From IMG/VR virus record IMGVR_UViG_3300044691_000182, positions 1-49,093 of that record: a stretch of DNA of 49,093 bases. One strand, written 5' to 3'. Of the stretch, positions 29,338 to 38,033 are shown one piece after another. The DNA comes from a virus. The notes beneath the pieces are model-generated. The model did no database searches. It was not told the DNA's origin and saw nothing but the letters and a program-made list of their open reading frames with translations. A program made the position numbers and the translations under genes. Within the stretch, counting starts at the first letter, position 1. Each line of letters starts with the position of its first letter.

Positions 29338-30588
29338 ATGACGCTCGCCTCCGACTACGTTGGCCACATCTCCGCATTCTCCCGTCCGTTCGGTGCGCCG
29401 CGCATGCACATGGACGAGGACGCCGCCAGCGCCCCGCCCGACTCGGGTGCGGTAGTTCGTGAAGCTTCGGCCGACACCGGCCACGATATTTCGATTTCGC
29501 AGGCTGCGCGGGCATTGTCCAACGCGCGCCGCAAGCCAGCCGCACCCGCGGCCGAACCAACACCTGCCGAGAGCCCCGAGGCGCCGGCAGAACCAGAATT
29601 GTCCGATGAGGGCAGCGCCGCCCCTGACGAAAGTCAGGCTACCGGCGAGACGACGGAGCAGAACCAGGCCGAAACGCCTCCAATTCCGCTTCCGAAGTCT
29701 TGGACGAAGGAACAGGCCGAGCACTGGAACGCTCTACCCCGCGCGACTCAGGAATACCTGACGGAACGGGCCAGCAAAGACAGTCTCGAAGTGCGCCGGG
29801 TCCAAAACGAGGCCGCCGCAAAGGTCCAAGGCTTAACCGCCAAGGAACAGGCAGCGGAGCAGGCACGCACTCAATACGAGACCAAGATCAAATCTGTCGT
29901 TGAAGTACTGGAAAACGAACAGCTTCGCGAATTCCCCGACATTCGGACTCAGGCCGATCTCGACAAACTGTCGTCGGAATATTCGAAGCTGGCGCTAGAG
30001 GCTGAAAGGCTCAGTGAAACCGATCCGTTTGCGGCTCTCCAAGCACAAACGAAAGCGAATCGGGTTCAAGCCAAACTTTCCGCTTGGAACATCCATCAGC
30101 AAAAATTGGTGGCGGCCACAGGCGAATTGAAGGCAGCCGAAACACGCAAGTCGCAGGAAAGCAAAAACGCTTGGGCAAAGCATGTCCAGGACGAATCCAA
30201 GCTTGCGGCTGAAAAAATTCCAGAACTGGCAGACCCGATCAAGGCCAAAGCATTGATGGAACGCGTGGTCCCTCGCCTTTCGGAACTAGGCTTTACGCAA
30301 GACGAATTGACCAAACTGAACTCCGGTGACGAAAAGATTTCGATCCACGATCACCGCATGCAGCAGTTGATTTATTCCGATTTGCGCCTTGCCGAAATTC
30401 TTAAAGCACCGAAGGCCATCGCAGCAAAACCTGTCCCGCCCGTGCAGCGACCCGGAACGCCCGCGCCCCGTGGCTCGGCGCAGTCCGAAGCGATCAAGGC
30501 CCTCACAAACAAACTCAACTCTTCCGGCTCATTCAAGGACGCCGTTGCGCTGCGCCTCGCGCAGCAACGGGCCGCAAGCCGGGCATAG
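29338..30588 (+). CDS. Scaffold protein (416 aa)
   Basis: Directly upstream of the capsid gene, acidic and proline/alanine-rich at the N-terminus, then long coiled coils (about 130-330), as expected of a capsid scaffold that shapes the procapsid and leaves on maturation. A PLPKSWTKEQAEHWNALP block near 120 is typical of such proteins in related phages. Residues 50-67 (DISISQAARALS...) and the last 39 residues (starting RGSAQSEAIKAL) recur in two leftward HTH proteins. In P22 the extreme C-terminus of the scaffold binds the coat protein. The start is uncertain: ATG 29326, 29338 or 29404. Confidence 0.75.
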   Translation: MTLASDYVGHISAFSRPFGAPRMHMDEDAASAPPDSGAVVREASADTGHDISISQAARALSNARRKPAAPAAEPTPAESPEAPAEPELSDEGSAAPDESQATGETTEQNQAETPPIPLPKSWTKEQAEHWNALPRATQEYLTERASKDSLEVRRVQNEAAAKVQGLTAKEQAAEQARTQYETKIKSVVEVLENEQLREFPDIRTQADLDKLSSEYSKLALEAERLSETDPFAALQAQTKANRVQAKLSAWNIHQQKLVAATGELKAAETRKSQESKNAWAKHVQDESKLAAEKIPELADPIKAKALMERVVPRLSELGFTQDELTKLNSGDEKISIHDHRMQQLIYSDLRLAEILKAPKAIAAKPVPPVQRPGTPAPRGSAQSEAIKALTNKLNSSGSFKDAVALRLAQQRAASRA

Positions 30589-30603
30589 CAAGGACTTAAT
30601 TCG

Positions 30604-31560
30604 ATGGCTCTCCCGACCAACACTCTCGCCACCTACAACGAAGTGGGCAACCGCGAAGACCTGTCCGACATGATCTATCGGATCGACCCGACCGACACCC
30701 CGTTCATGAGCGGCGCCGACAAGGCGAAAGCTACCGCCGTCAATCACGAATGGCAGACCCAGGCCCTCGCCGCTGCTGGCGTCAACGCGGCGCTCGAAGG
30801 GGACGATCCGGTTTCGGGCGCGATCACTCCGACCGTGCGTCTCGGCAACATCTGCCAGATTTCCACCAAGACCGCGCAGGTTTCCGGCACCGCACAGGCC
30901 GTTGACCACGCCGGCCGCGACAACGAACTGGCCTACCAGGAAATGCTCAAGGGCCTGGAGCTCAAGCGCGACATGGAATTCAACCTTGTCGGCACCAACC
31001 AGGCGAAGAATACCGGCAACACCGCGACCGCGCGCACGTTCGCGTCCGTCGTTTCGTGGATCAAGTCCAACACCGACTTTGCTGCTGGCGGCGCGAACCC
31101 GGCGGCTGCGGACGGCACCGGTACCCGTACCGATGCGACCACGTTGACCCAGTTCACCGAGAATCGGCTCAAGAACGTGCTCCAGAGCATCTGGATCAAC
31201 GGCGGCAAGCCCAACAAGATCATGACCGGCGCATTCAACAAGCAGGTGTTTTCGACCTTCACCGGCCGTTCATCGCCGATCGAGGAAGCCAAGTCCAAGA
31301 AGATCGTTGCGTCGGTTGACGCCTACGATTCGGATTTCGGCGAGCTCAAGGTGGTTGCCAACCGTTTTCAGCGTGCGCGCGACGTGCTCGTGCTGGAAGA
31401 CGACAAGTGGTCGGTCGCCTACCTCAACGGCCGTAAGCTGGTTTCGCTCGTGCTGGCCAAGACCGGCGACAGCGACAAGCGCCAGATTCTTTCGGAGTAC
31501 ACCCTCGAAGCTCGCAACGAGAAGTCCTCGGGCGGCGTCTTCGATTGCGTGAACAGCTAG
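30604..31560 (+). CDS. Major capsid protein, DUF5309/SU10-like
   Basis: 318 aa. The N-terminus (NREDLSDMIYRIDPTDTPFM) and the segment AVNHEWQTQALAAA are hallmarks of DUF5309 major head proteins (HK97 fold; phage SU10 group). It follows the scaffold by 15 bases and ends at a strong hairpin. High use of C-ending codons fits strong expression. The C-terminal part GELKVVANRFQRARDVLVLE also fits the family. Confidence 0.9.
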   Translation: MALPTNTLATYNEVGNREDLSDMIYRIDPTDTPFMSGADKAKATAVNHEWQTQALAAAGVNAALEGDDPVSGAITPTVRLGNICQISTKTAQVSGTAQAVDHAGRDNELAYQEMLKGLELKRDMEFNLVGTNQAKNTGNTATARTFASVVSWIKSNTDFAAGGANPAAADGTGTRTDATTLTQFTENRLKNVLQSIWINGGKPNKIMTGAFNKQVFSTFTGRSSPIEEAKSKKIVASVDAYDSDFGELKVVANRFQRARDVLVLEDDKWSVAYLNGRKLVSLVLAKTGDSDKRQILSEYTLEARNEKSSGGVFDCVNS

Positions 31561-31573
31561 TAGCCAATCAACG

Positions 31574-31598
31574 GGGCGACTCTCAGTGAGGGTCGCCC
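31574..31598 (+). terminator. Hairpin after the capsid gene
   Basis: GGGCGACTCTC pairs with GAGGGTCGCCC (11 bp including one G-T pair) around AGT. No T-run follows, so it may work as a partial terminator or as an mRNA 3' stabiliser. It closely resembles the hairpin at 32012-32040. Confidence 0.55.
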
Positions 31599-31625
31599 AC
31601 ATTTACAAGCTGAAAGGCTCACACA

Positions 31626-32003
31626 ATGTCTCTTCCCGCAAATAAGCCTCCGATGGGCGACGTCTTCCTTGCAGAAGGCACGACCTCGATTGCTACCACT
31701 CCCATTGCTGCCGTCGCCGTTGCGCCTGCCTCCGGCATTCTGCGCAAAGTCTACGCCGCGACCAGTGGCGCCACGACCGGCACGATTACCGTTGCCGTTT
31801 CCATCAACGGCGGTGCCGATGTCACGGGTGGCAAACTCACGATCGCAGCGGGTGCCGGTGGCAACAATCCCGGTCTCGATCTGCCCAAGGTCGGCGCCAG
31901 CGTCGTCTACGTCAACGAAGGCGACGTGATTGCCTTCACGCCGTCCGGCGGCACGGGCGCCTCGATCTCCGGCGCTTTCGCCGCGGTCATTCGCCCGCAG
32001 TAA
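31626..32003 (+). CDS. Capsid decoration-type protein (125 aa)
   Basis: ATG at 31626 after GAAAGG. An all-beta sequence (GTITVAVSINGGADVTGGKL) with a hydrophobic start, between the capsid hairpin and the next hairpin: the usual place for a decoration or head-fibre protein. High expression is suggested by codon use similar to the capsid gene. Confidence 0.62.
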   Translation: MSLPANKPPMGDVFLAEGTTSIATTPIAAVAVAPASGILRKVYAATSGATTGTITVAVSINGGADVTGGKLTIAAGAGGNNPGLDLPKVGASVVYVNEGDVIAFTPSGGTGASISGAFAAVIRPQ

Positions 32004-32011
32004 CGAACAGC

Positions 32012-32040
32012 CGGCGCGGCTCTCAGCGAGGGTCGCGCCG
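32012..32040 (+). terminator. Hairpin after the decoration gene
   Basis: CGGCGCGGCTCTC pairs with GAGGGTCGCGCCG (13 bp with two G-T pairs) around AGC. The loop and upper stem are the same as in 31574-31598. No T-run follows. Confidence 0.55.
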
Positions 32041-32072
32041 CCCACATACACCGTCTACGTTGTGAGTTGCGT

Positions 32073-32390
32073 ATGCTGGACGTCAAGGTTCATCTCGACC
32101 CCAATGGCAAAGACATCACCATTGAGCAGTCGCAAGACGTAGAGCCGATCCTTGATTGGAACGCGGAAGCGCGCCGCGACGAACAGCGCAGCGAGTGGGG
32201 CCGCCATGTCGCGCGCATCCCGAACGTGATCTATGTGCGCTGGCTGGACGATGAGCACCGTAAGGGCAACACGTCGCTCCGCCTGTTCACGCCCGAATTT
32301 GACCAGATCGTGCGCAAGCATCTTCACGACCCGGATTGGGCTTATCTTCGGACCGATCGCCCCGCCCTCACCGCCGGGTGGTCAAAGTGA
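32073..32390 (+). CDS. Hypothetical late protein (105 aa)
   Basis: ATG at 32073. Alpha/beta protein with VIYVRWLDDEHRKGNTSLR. The upstream bases contain a degenerate trace of the promoter family (ACATACACCGTCTACGTT at about 32044) without a -35. Located where head completion proteins are found. Family not recognised. Confidence 0.58.
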   Translation: MLDVKVHLDPNGKDITIEQSQDVEPILDWNAEARRDEQRSEWGRHVARIPNVIYVRWLDDEHRKGNTSLRLFTPEFDQIVRKHLHDPDWAYLRTDRPALTAGWSK

Positions 32391-33040
32391 CCATTCAGAC
32401 CACAAATGATTTGCAGGCTGCGGTAACGGAGTGGCTGGCGCGCGATCAGGACGCGACGCTGATTGCCCGTATTCCGACGTTCTTTCAGCTTTTCGAAGCG
32501 AAGATGAATCGGTCGCTGTTCGTTCGCCAGATGGAATCGCGAACGCAGGCGATCACCGATCCCGGCGCCACGACCGAACCGGAATATGTCGCCCTACCGG
32601 CCGACTTCCAATCGATGCGCCGCATTCGCGTTTCGAGCGAAGCTGGCAAGCCGTCGCTTCAATTCTTGTCCGGTGTCCAAATGGACGAAATGCGGACCAA
32701 TCGGCAGGACGTCGCGGGATGTCCGCGCTACTTCTCGGTCTTTGGTAACGAAATCGAATTGCTGCCGACGCCCGCCGCCGTAACCACGCTGGAAATGATC
32801 TATCGCCAGAACTTGCCCAGCGTGAACAGCAACAGCACGAATTGGCTCTTGGCGCTTGCGCCCGATGCGTACCTCTACGGCGCGCTGCTCGAATCGGCGC
32901 CGTACATCAAGCAGGACGAACGAATTCAAATTTGGGGAGCGGCGGTGCAATCCGCGCTCGCCGATCTCAACAGCTTGGGCAGCAACTCGGCGTTTAACGC
33001 TGGACCGGTCCAGGTGCGCATTGACGGAAGGGCTTGGTAA
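32387..33040 (+). CDS. Head-tail adaptor protein, SU10-like
   Basis: 217 aa, GTG overlapping the previous stop. The pattern (RIPTFFQLFEAKMNRSLFVR, then ALPADFQSMRRIRV, and NSTNWLLALAPDAYLYGALL) fits the SU10-type adaptor family, which forms a ring below the portal. Its neighbours (DUF5309 capsid, nozzle) agree. The C-terminal helix carries the conserved AP-x-LYLYGALLE-like motif. Confidence 0.82.
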   Translation: MTIQTTNDLQAAVTEWLARDQDATLIARIPTFFQLFEAKMNRSLFVRQMESRTQAITDPGATTEPEYVALPADFQSMRRIRVSSEAGKPSLQFLSGVQMDEMRTNRQDVAGCPRYFSVFGNEIELLPTPAAVTTLEMIYRQNLPSVNSNSTNWLLALAPDAYLYGALLESAPYIKQDERIQIWGAAVQSALADLNSLGSNSAFNAGPVQVRIDGRAW

Positions 33041-33046
33041 AGTCAC

Positions 33047-33466
33047 ATGGCGGTATTTAATAAATTCAACGTGTTCGTTTCGGACTTGGCGCAGGGTGTC
33101 CACAACCTCAACACCAACACGCTCAAGGTCATGTTGAGTGACACCGCGCCGGTCGCAACGAACACCGTCAAAGCCAACATCACTGAAATTGCGGCTGGCA
33201 ACGGCTACACGGCGGGCGGTGCGACCGCGACGTTCGTTTCGGGTGCCGATACTGCGGGCCTCTACAAGCTCATCTTGGCGGCCGTGTCGTGGACAGCTTC
33301 GGGCGGATCGATCGCGCAGTTCCGCTATGCGGTGCTCTACAACGCAACGCCCGCAGCCGGCAACCTGATTGGGTTTTGGGATTTCGGTGCCGAAGTCAAT
33401 TTGACCAATGGCAATACTTTCACTGAGAATCTTGACGCCACGAATGGCGTGTTGCAGTTGCAGTAA
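33047..33466 (+). CDS. Conserved beta-rich virion protein (139 aa)
   Basis: ATG at 33047. Starts MAVFNKFNVFVSDLAQGVHN and contains LKVMLSDTAPVATNTV, a phage protein type often found beside adaptors or major tail-tip genes. The C-terminal strands end with an aromatic turn (LIGFWDFGAEVNL). Exact role unknown. Confidence 0.65.
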   Translation: MAVFNKFNVFVSDLAQGVHNLNTNTLKVMLSDTAPVATNTVKANITEIAAGNGYTAGGATATFVSGADTAGLYKLILAAVSWTASGGSIAQFRYAVLYNATPAAGNLIGFWDFGAEVNLTNGNTFTENLDATNGVLQLQ

Positions 33467-34980
33467 TGTCAGCATTCGCCGATCTCGTTAGGTTCGTTCC
33501 TACCCTTGGTGGCACGACTGATTGGGTGTTTTCCGGTGCGGTTGGTGGCTGTCAAAGCCCCGCCGCTGCCGGTGCGGTCAATGGCGTTTCGTATAAGGTC
33601 TATGCTGTATCGAATGACTTGACGCAGTGGGAAGTTTCGACCGGTATCTATAGTTCGGCGTCAGGTACATTTCCGCGGACAACAGTGCTCTACAATTCGT
33701 TAGGCACCGGTACCGCCGCAGGACAATCTGGCGCTGGAACGAAGATATCGTTCTCGACGGTGCCGCAGGTTTCGGTTGTTGCGCTCGCGGAAGATTTGGC
33801 ACGAAAAAATGGTCCGCTGAATATTCTCGACTTTGGCGGTGTCGCGGATGGCACAACCGCTAACGACACGGCTTTCGCTGCGGCATGGACCGCGCTCGGA
33901 ACGAAAGGCGGCTGCATTTATTTTCCCGGCAACAGCGGGATCGGGAAGTATTCGTTCACGTCGCAGATCACCAAGACGCTACCGAACACGCAGTTCTCCA
34001 TTCAGTTGGCTGGCGATGGAATCGGAGCGACAACGCTCTATTGGCCAAACGCATCGGGCGGCATCCAACTGACGGCTGGAAGCGGAAACAACAGCTTCAA
34101 CATTCACGATCTTTCGATGACCACCGCGCAGGTCAACAGTGGAAACACGCTCCATTTTATCGGCGTGGCGCAGGGCAACAACCCGACCTCCGTCATTCAG
34201 AACGTGCAGATCAACGGCGATGATCTCAACGGGGTAGCGACTTCTACTAAATATTGGGCGATAGGCATTTGGATCCATGGCTGGTCCGCTATTAACCTCG
34301 TGAACGTTAATACCTATGGTCCATTCAATCCAACTCCGGGCGGGGCCGGAGGTGGCGTTGGTCTAGTGATTGAAGGTGATGCTCCGACATCGCTTTACGC
34401 CACGCTGATCAACGTCCAGATGTCCTCTTTCAACGCCCATCAATACGGCATCAGTCTCGGCGGATTTTGGCAGGGCATCGCAGTTGGTGGAGCAACGCAG
34501 TTCAACGGCGGTGAGGCGGGAAGCGCCGCTATCCATCAGGTGTCAGGCGCTTCCGGTGTTTTAACTGATCTCAACATCTCAAATTGCGAATTTGCCTACG
34601 GCGGCAATCAAATCCTTATCGAAAGTGGCATATCTAACGTTCAAATCATTGGCAATCAGATAGGCGCCACCGCTGGAAATTACGCCGTTCAGATAACGAC
34701 GGGCATCTTCTACAACATTACCGGAAACTTTATCACGGGGCCAGCCACTGGCGGCGGTATAGGCGCGACCGGAGGTGCCTCCAGTTACGGAGTCATAACT
34801 GGAAACGTCTTCCAGGGATTTGGAAGCAATATTGCCGTGCTGTTAAATACGGGCGCAACGCATTGGACCGTTGCAATAAATACGTATAACGGACCGGCTA
34901 CAAACGTAGCCAATGCTGGCGGCACGTCCAACTCGATCGGCACCGCGGCAGCCGGCAACATGACTGGAGTTGTGCCGTAA
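33466..34980 (+). CDS. Tailspike with pectate-lyase-like beta-helix (504 aa)
   Basis: The N-terminal anchor (about 1-115) is followed by NILDFGGVADGTTANDTAFA, the start of the Pectate_lyase_3 right-handed beta-helix, and then repeated rungs (FNIHDLSMT, SVIQNVQINGDD, VQIIGNQIGA, FYNITGNFITG). Proteins of this type trimerise and bind or cleave host polysaccharide. Catalytic residues cannot be assigned by eye. Its stop is adjacent to the next ATG. Confidence 0.78.
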   Translation: MSAFADLVRFVPTLGGTTDWVFSGAVGGCQSPAAAGAVNGVSYKVYAVSNDLTQWEVSTGIYSSASGTFPRTTVLYNSLGTGTAAGQSGAGTKISFSTVPQVSVVALAEDLARKNGPLNILDFGGVADGTTANDTAFAAAWTALGTKGGCIYFPGNSGIGKYSFTSQITKTLPNTQFSIQLAGDGIGATTLYWPNASGGIQLTAGSGNNSFNIHDLSMTTAQVNSGNTLHFIGVAQGNNPTSVIQNVQINGDDLNGVATSTKYWAIGIWIHGWSAINLVNVNTYGPFNPTPGGAGGGVGLVIEGDAPTSLYATLINVQMSSFNAHQYGISLGGFWQGIAVGGATQFNGGEAGSAAIHQVSGASGVLTDLNISNCEFAYGGNQILIESGISNVQIIGNQIGATAGNYAVQITTGIFYNITGNFITGPATGGGIGATGGASSYGVITGNVFQGFGSNIAVLLNTGATHWTVAINTYNGPATNVANAGGTSNSIGTAAAGNMTGVVP

Positions 34981-35565
34981 ATGTCCCTTCTCGGCTTTGA
35001 TGCGATTGGGCGTCTGACACTTGGTCAAAATCCGAGCAACGGCAACGTCGCGTTTTCGGGTGCACCGGGCGCGTTTGTTCTAACGGGCGTTGCGGCCACA
35101 TGTGCGATCGGGGCAACGGCGAGCGCAGGTTCATTCGCGCTCACGCTCAGTATCTCTACGCTATTTTCCATCGGACAAGCCGCGAACACAGGTGCTTTCA
35201 CGTTCACCGGAAATGCCGCCCCGTACACGATCAAAGCAGCGGCAAGCGACGGTAGTTTCGTCTTAACCGGAAGCGCAGCATCATTCCAAAGCGGCGGAGT
35301 GGTTCAAGGGTTCGGAACGTTTGCTCTCATTGGTCTCCCCATATCGTTCGTAATCAGTCACAACGTTGCGGCAGGCACCTACGCACTCACTGGTCAGGTC
35401 GAGTCAAACATCCGCGATTTCGTCAATTGGGCTGCGCTCGCCAAGCCGTCCGACATCTGGTCCGCCGATGCTGCGCCTTCTTCCAACTGGACACCGGTTG
35501 TCCCTCCTTCCTCAATCTGGATCGTTGATCCCCATCAATCTATTCCCGCTCCGGTGGTCGAGTAA
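34981..35565 (+). CDS. Repeat-rich tail-associated protein (194 aa)
   Basis: Five or six repeats of about 22 residues with the core G-x-F-x-LTG (GAFVLTG, GSFALT, GAFTFTG, GSFVLTG, GTYALTG) make a stacked beta region, followed by a Trp/Pro-rich C-terminus (PSDIWSADAAPSSNWTPVVP). Found next to tailspikes in related phages; probably a short fibre or adaptor to the nozzle. Confidence 0.62.
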   Translation: MSLLGFDAIGRLTLGQNPSNGNVAFSGAPGAFVLTGVAATCAIGATASAGSFALTLSISTLFSIGQAANTGAFTFTGNAAPYTIKAAASDGSFVLTGSAASFQSGGVVQGFGTFALIGLPISFVISHNVAAGTYALTGQVESNIRDFVNWAALAKPSDIWSADAAPSSNWTPVVPPSSIWIVDPHQSIPAPVVE

Positions 35566-37319
35566 TGCCCCTGCTCAAGTTCACCGAGTTCAAACCGGAT
35601 ATCAGCGACTACGAAGGCAGTTCAACCAAGAACATCCTCAACGTTGTTCCGCAGGGCGACGGCTACGGTCCGTTCTCATCCTTCGCGGGTTTCACCAAGA
35701 CGCTCCCCGGTCCATGCCGCGGCGGCTTCTATGCGCTGAATTCCGACGGAACGGTTTCGATCTTTGCCGGGACCGCGACCGATCTTTACCAACTCAACAA
35801 CACGAATTTCATCTGGACAAAGGTTTCGGCGGGCGGCGTATCTTACAGCGGCCTCAGCGCGACGGCTCAGTGGCAATTCGCCCAAACCGGCAACCTCGTA
35901 TGGGCAACGCAGGCGAATGCGGTCCTGCAAGTCTTCACGGTTGGCACGTCCAGTGCCTTTAGCGCGGCGCTGGGTTCGCCGCCGCAAGCGGCCTATATCA
36001 GCGTCATCGGCCAGTTTCTCGTGCTGTCCGGGCTTCTCTCGCAGCCCTTCCGTATCCAGTGGTCGGGTTTGGCGAATTTCAACTCGTCGACGGCGTGGAC
36101 CGCTGGTCTCAGTTCATCCGATTTCCAGGATTTCCCCGACGGTGGCGTTGTGCGCGGCGTGGCGGGCGGCGATCAGTCTGGTATCGTCTTCCAGGATCAG
36201 GTCATTCGGACCATGGCCTATATCGCAGGCTCGCCGGTCATCTTCCAAATTGACAGGGTGACGCAGGGATTGGGGCTGCAAGTGGCCTCTTCGCTCGTGC
36301 AGTCCGCTGGCAATATCCTGTTCTATTCGGGCAAGGGTTTCTACATCATTCCGCCCGGTGGCCAGCCGACGCAAATCGGTCGCGAGCGCATCGATCGAAT
36401 GTTCGCCAAGGATTACGACATTGCCAATCCGCAACTGTTCATGGCGGCGGCCGATCCGCGCTCATCGCGCGTCTATTGGGCCTACAAATCCGTAGCCGGT
36501 GCGGCTGGACTCTTCGACAAGGCATTGGGTTACGATCCGCTGCTAGATCGCTGGTTTCCGGTCCAGATGTCCGGGCAGTTCCTTTTGGGGCTTTCGCAAT
36601 CGGGCGTCACGCTCGAAGACCTTGACCCGATCGCGCCGACGCCATTGACGATCACGGGCGCCGCAGCCTCGCCGACCAGCAACGGCTCGGGTGGTCATCT
36701 CATTCGGCTCACACTGGCGAACGAGGCGAACGCTAATTTCTCGATCCTCACGCAGCCGTCGATCGTCGTTTACAACGTGATCGGCACAACCGAAGCGAAT
36801 AGTGTGATCACCAATCCCGCGTCAATGGATTGGAAATTCACAGTCATCAGCCCTACCACCATAGACCTTGTAGGTTCGACCTTCACCAACGCTTACGTGA
36901 GCGGTGGCCAAATCGGCGGTTCGGTCGACGCGATGACGCTTTCGTTCGACGACTACCCGACGGCGGTGCAGCCGCAATTGGCGCAATTCAATTCGACCGG
37001 AACCTTGGGGTTCTTTTCCGGACCGGCGCTCGAAGCGTCACTTCAAACCGCCGAGCAAGGCACCGATGAGCAGCGACTAGACGTCCGCGGCTTCCGGCCG
37101 ATCACGGACGCTCAAGGCGTGCTCGGGTCGATTTGGTATCGCGACACGCAACAGGCAACGTCAATCCAAAGTGCGGCGGTGGGGCTAAGCCGAATCGGTC
37201 GGTGCGACCTGATGCGCGATGCCAGATATGTGCGTTTCCAGTGTGACATTCCGGCCGGTGAGGTCTGGACGTTTATCGGCGGCGTCGTGCCTGATACCGG
37301 CGCGGGATCGTCGATATGA
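35565..37319 (+). CDS. Tail nozzle / hub protein (584 aa)
   Basis: Starts MPLLKFTEFKPDISDYEGSS and shows beta-propeller-like repeats over 450 residues (GGFYALNSDGTVSIFAGTAT, later FLVLSGLLSQPFRIQWS), as in P22 gp10/SU10 nozzle proteins that close the tail tube. Around residues 365-460 lies an FCCH-like beta domain ending TIDLVGSTF, also seen in the 914-aa protein. The stop overlaps the next gene. Confidence 0.78.
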   Translation: MPLLKFTEFKPDISDYEGSSTKNILNVVPQGDGYGPFSSFAGFTKTLPGPCRGGFYALNSDGTVSIFAGTATDLYQLNNTNFIWTKVSAGGVSYSGLSATAQWQFAQTGNLVWATQANAVLQVFTVGTSSAFSAALGSPPQAAYISVIGQFLVLSGLLSQPFRIQWSGLANFNSSTAWTAGLSSSDFQDFPDGGVVRGVAGGDQSGIVFQDQVIRTMAYIAGSPVIFQIDRVTQGLGLQVASSLVQSAGNILFYSGKGFYIIPPGGQPTQIGRERIDRMFAKDYDIANPQLFMAAADPRSSRVYWAYKSVAGAAGLFDKALGYDPLLDRWFPVQMSGQFLLGLSQSGVTLEDLDPIAPTPLTITGAAASPTSNGSGGHLIRLTLANEANANFSILTQPSIVVYNVIGTTEANSVITNPASMDWKFTVISPTTIDLVGSTFTNAYVSGGQIGGSVDAMTLSFDDYPTAVQPQLAQFNSTGTLGFFSGPALEASLQTAEQGTDEQRLDVRGFRPITDAQGVLGSIWYRDTQQATSIQSAAVGLSRIGRCDLMRDARYVRFQCDIPAGEVWTFIGGVVPDTGAGSSI

Positions 37320-37627
37320 CCGCATTCGTCCCCGGTACCGGCGGCACGCTTACAGACGCGATTCGCTCAATTCAGCAACTTTCGCAGGGCCGATCCAACG
37401 GCGTCGGCACCGTTACGCTCGCGGTCTCCGCGACAAGCACGACGGTCACCGATCCGAATTGCGCCGCTGGCACCGTTCCGATTCTAGTCCCGACGACAGC
37501 GAACGCAGCGGCCGCGCTCGCTACCACATTCATTCCGACGGCGACGATCGCCAATGGTTCGTTCGTCATTCAACACGGTTCGGCGATCAGCGTCGATCGC
37601 ATCTTTCTGTACGCTTTCCATGGATAG
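37316..37627 (+). CDS. Small beta-rich late protein (103 aa)
   Basis: ATG overlaps the nozzle stop. Thr/Ala-rich strands (GTVTLAVSATSTTVTDPNC, then an ATIANGSFVIQH motif) suggest a small beta-sandwich in the virion. Function unknown. Overlaps the next gene. Confidence 0.58.
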   Translation: MTAFVPGTGGTLTDAIRSIQQLSQGRSNGVGTVTLAVSATSTTVTDPNCAAGTVPILVPTTANAAAALATTFIPTATIANGSFVIQHGSAISVDRIFLYAFHG

Positions 37628-38033
37628 CCCCGTCCAGCTACTCGCGGTCGACCCGTCGCTTGTGGCGGGGATTTGGCCGCACACGCGCCCCTTGGTCAAA
37701 AGAGCGATCGATCGCACCGATCTCTGCGACTTTGACCATATCGAGCGGGAGGTGTTGTCGGGGCTGCAACAGCTTTGGATCGGCTGGAACGGCACCGCGA
37801 TTCAAGTCGCCGCGGTGACGCAACTCGTGATCGTCGCCAACACCAAAGTTTGCATCCTGGTCGCGTGCGCCGGCGCGAATAGGAAGGGATGGCTACCGCT
37901 TCTCGCCGGTTTGGAGCAATTCGCCAGAAATGAGGGCTGTGCCGCCCTCCGCATCATCGGCCGCAAAGGCTGGTCACGGGTTCTTGAGGATTATCCCGTG
38001 AAGTATGTGGTTATGGAAAAGGAACTAAGTTAA
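37620..38033 (+). CDS. GNAT-like phage protein (137 aa)
   Basis: ATG at 37620. An acyltransferase-like layout: first helix PHTRPLVKRAID, strands TQLVIVANTKVCILVAC, then LEQFARNEGCAALRIIGRKG with the (G)R-x-GW turn and a final strand. Related proteins are widespread among podovirus virion genes, where they may be structural rather than enzymatic. Confidence 0.65.
   Translation: MDSPVQLLAVDPSLVAGIWPHTRPLVKRAIDRTDLCDFDHIEREVLSGLQQLWIGWNGTAIQVAAVTQLVIVANTKVCILVACAGANRKGWLPLLAGLEQFARNEGCAALRIIGRKGWSRVLEDYPVKYVVMEKELS

Noticed and set aside
32041-32066. Another promoter of the TTGACA family before 32073
   Set aside because: ACATACACCGTCTACGTT matches part of the spacer, but the -35 TTGACA is missing; at most a decayed copy.
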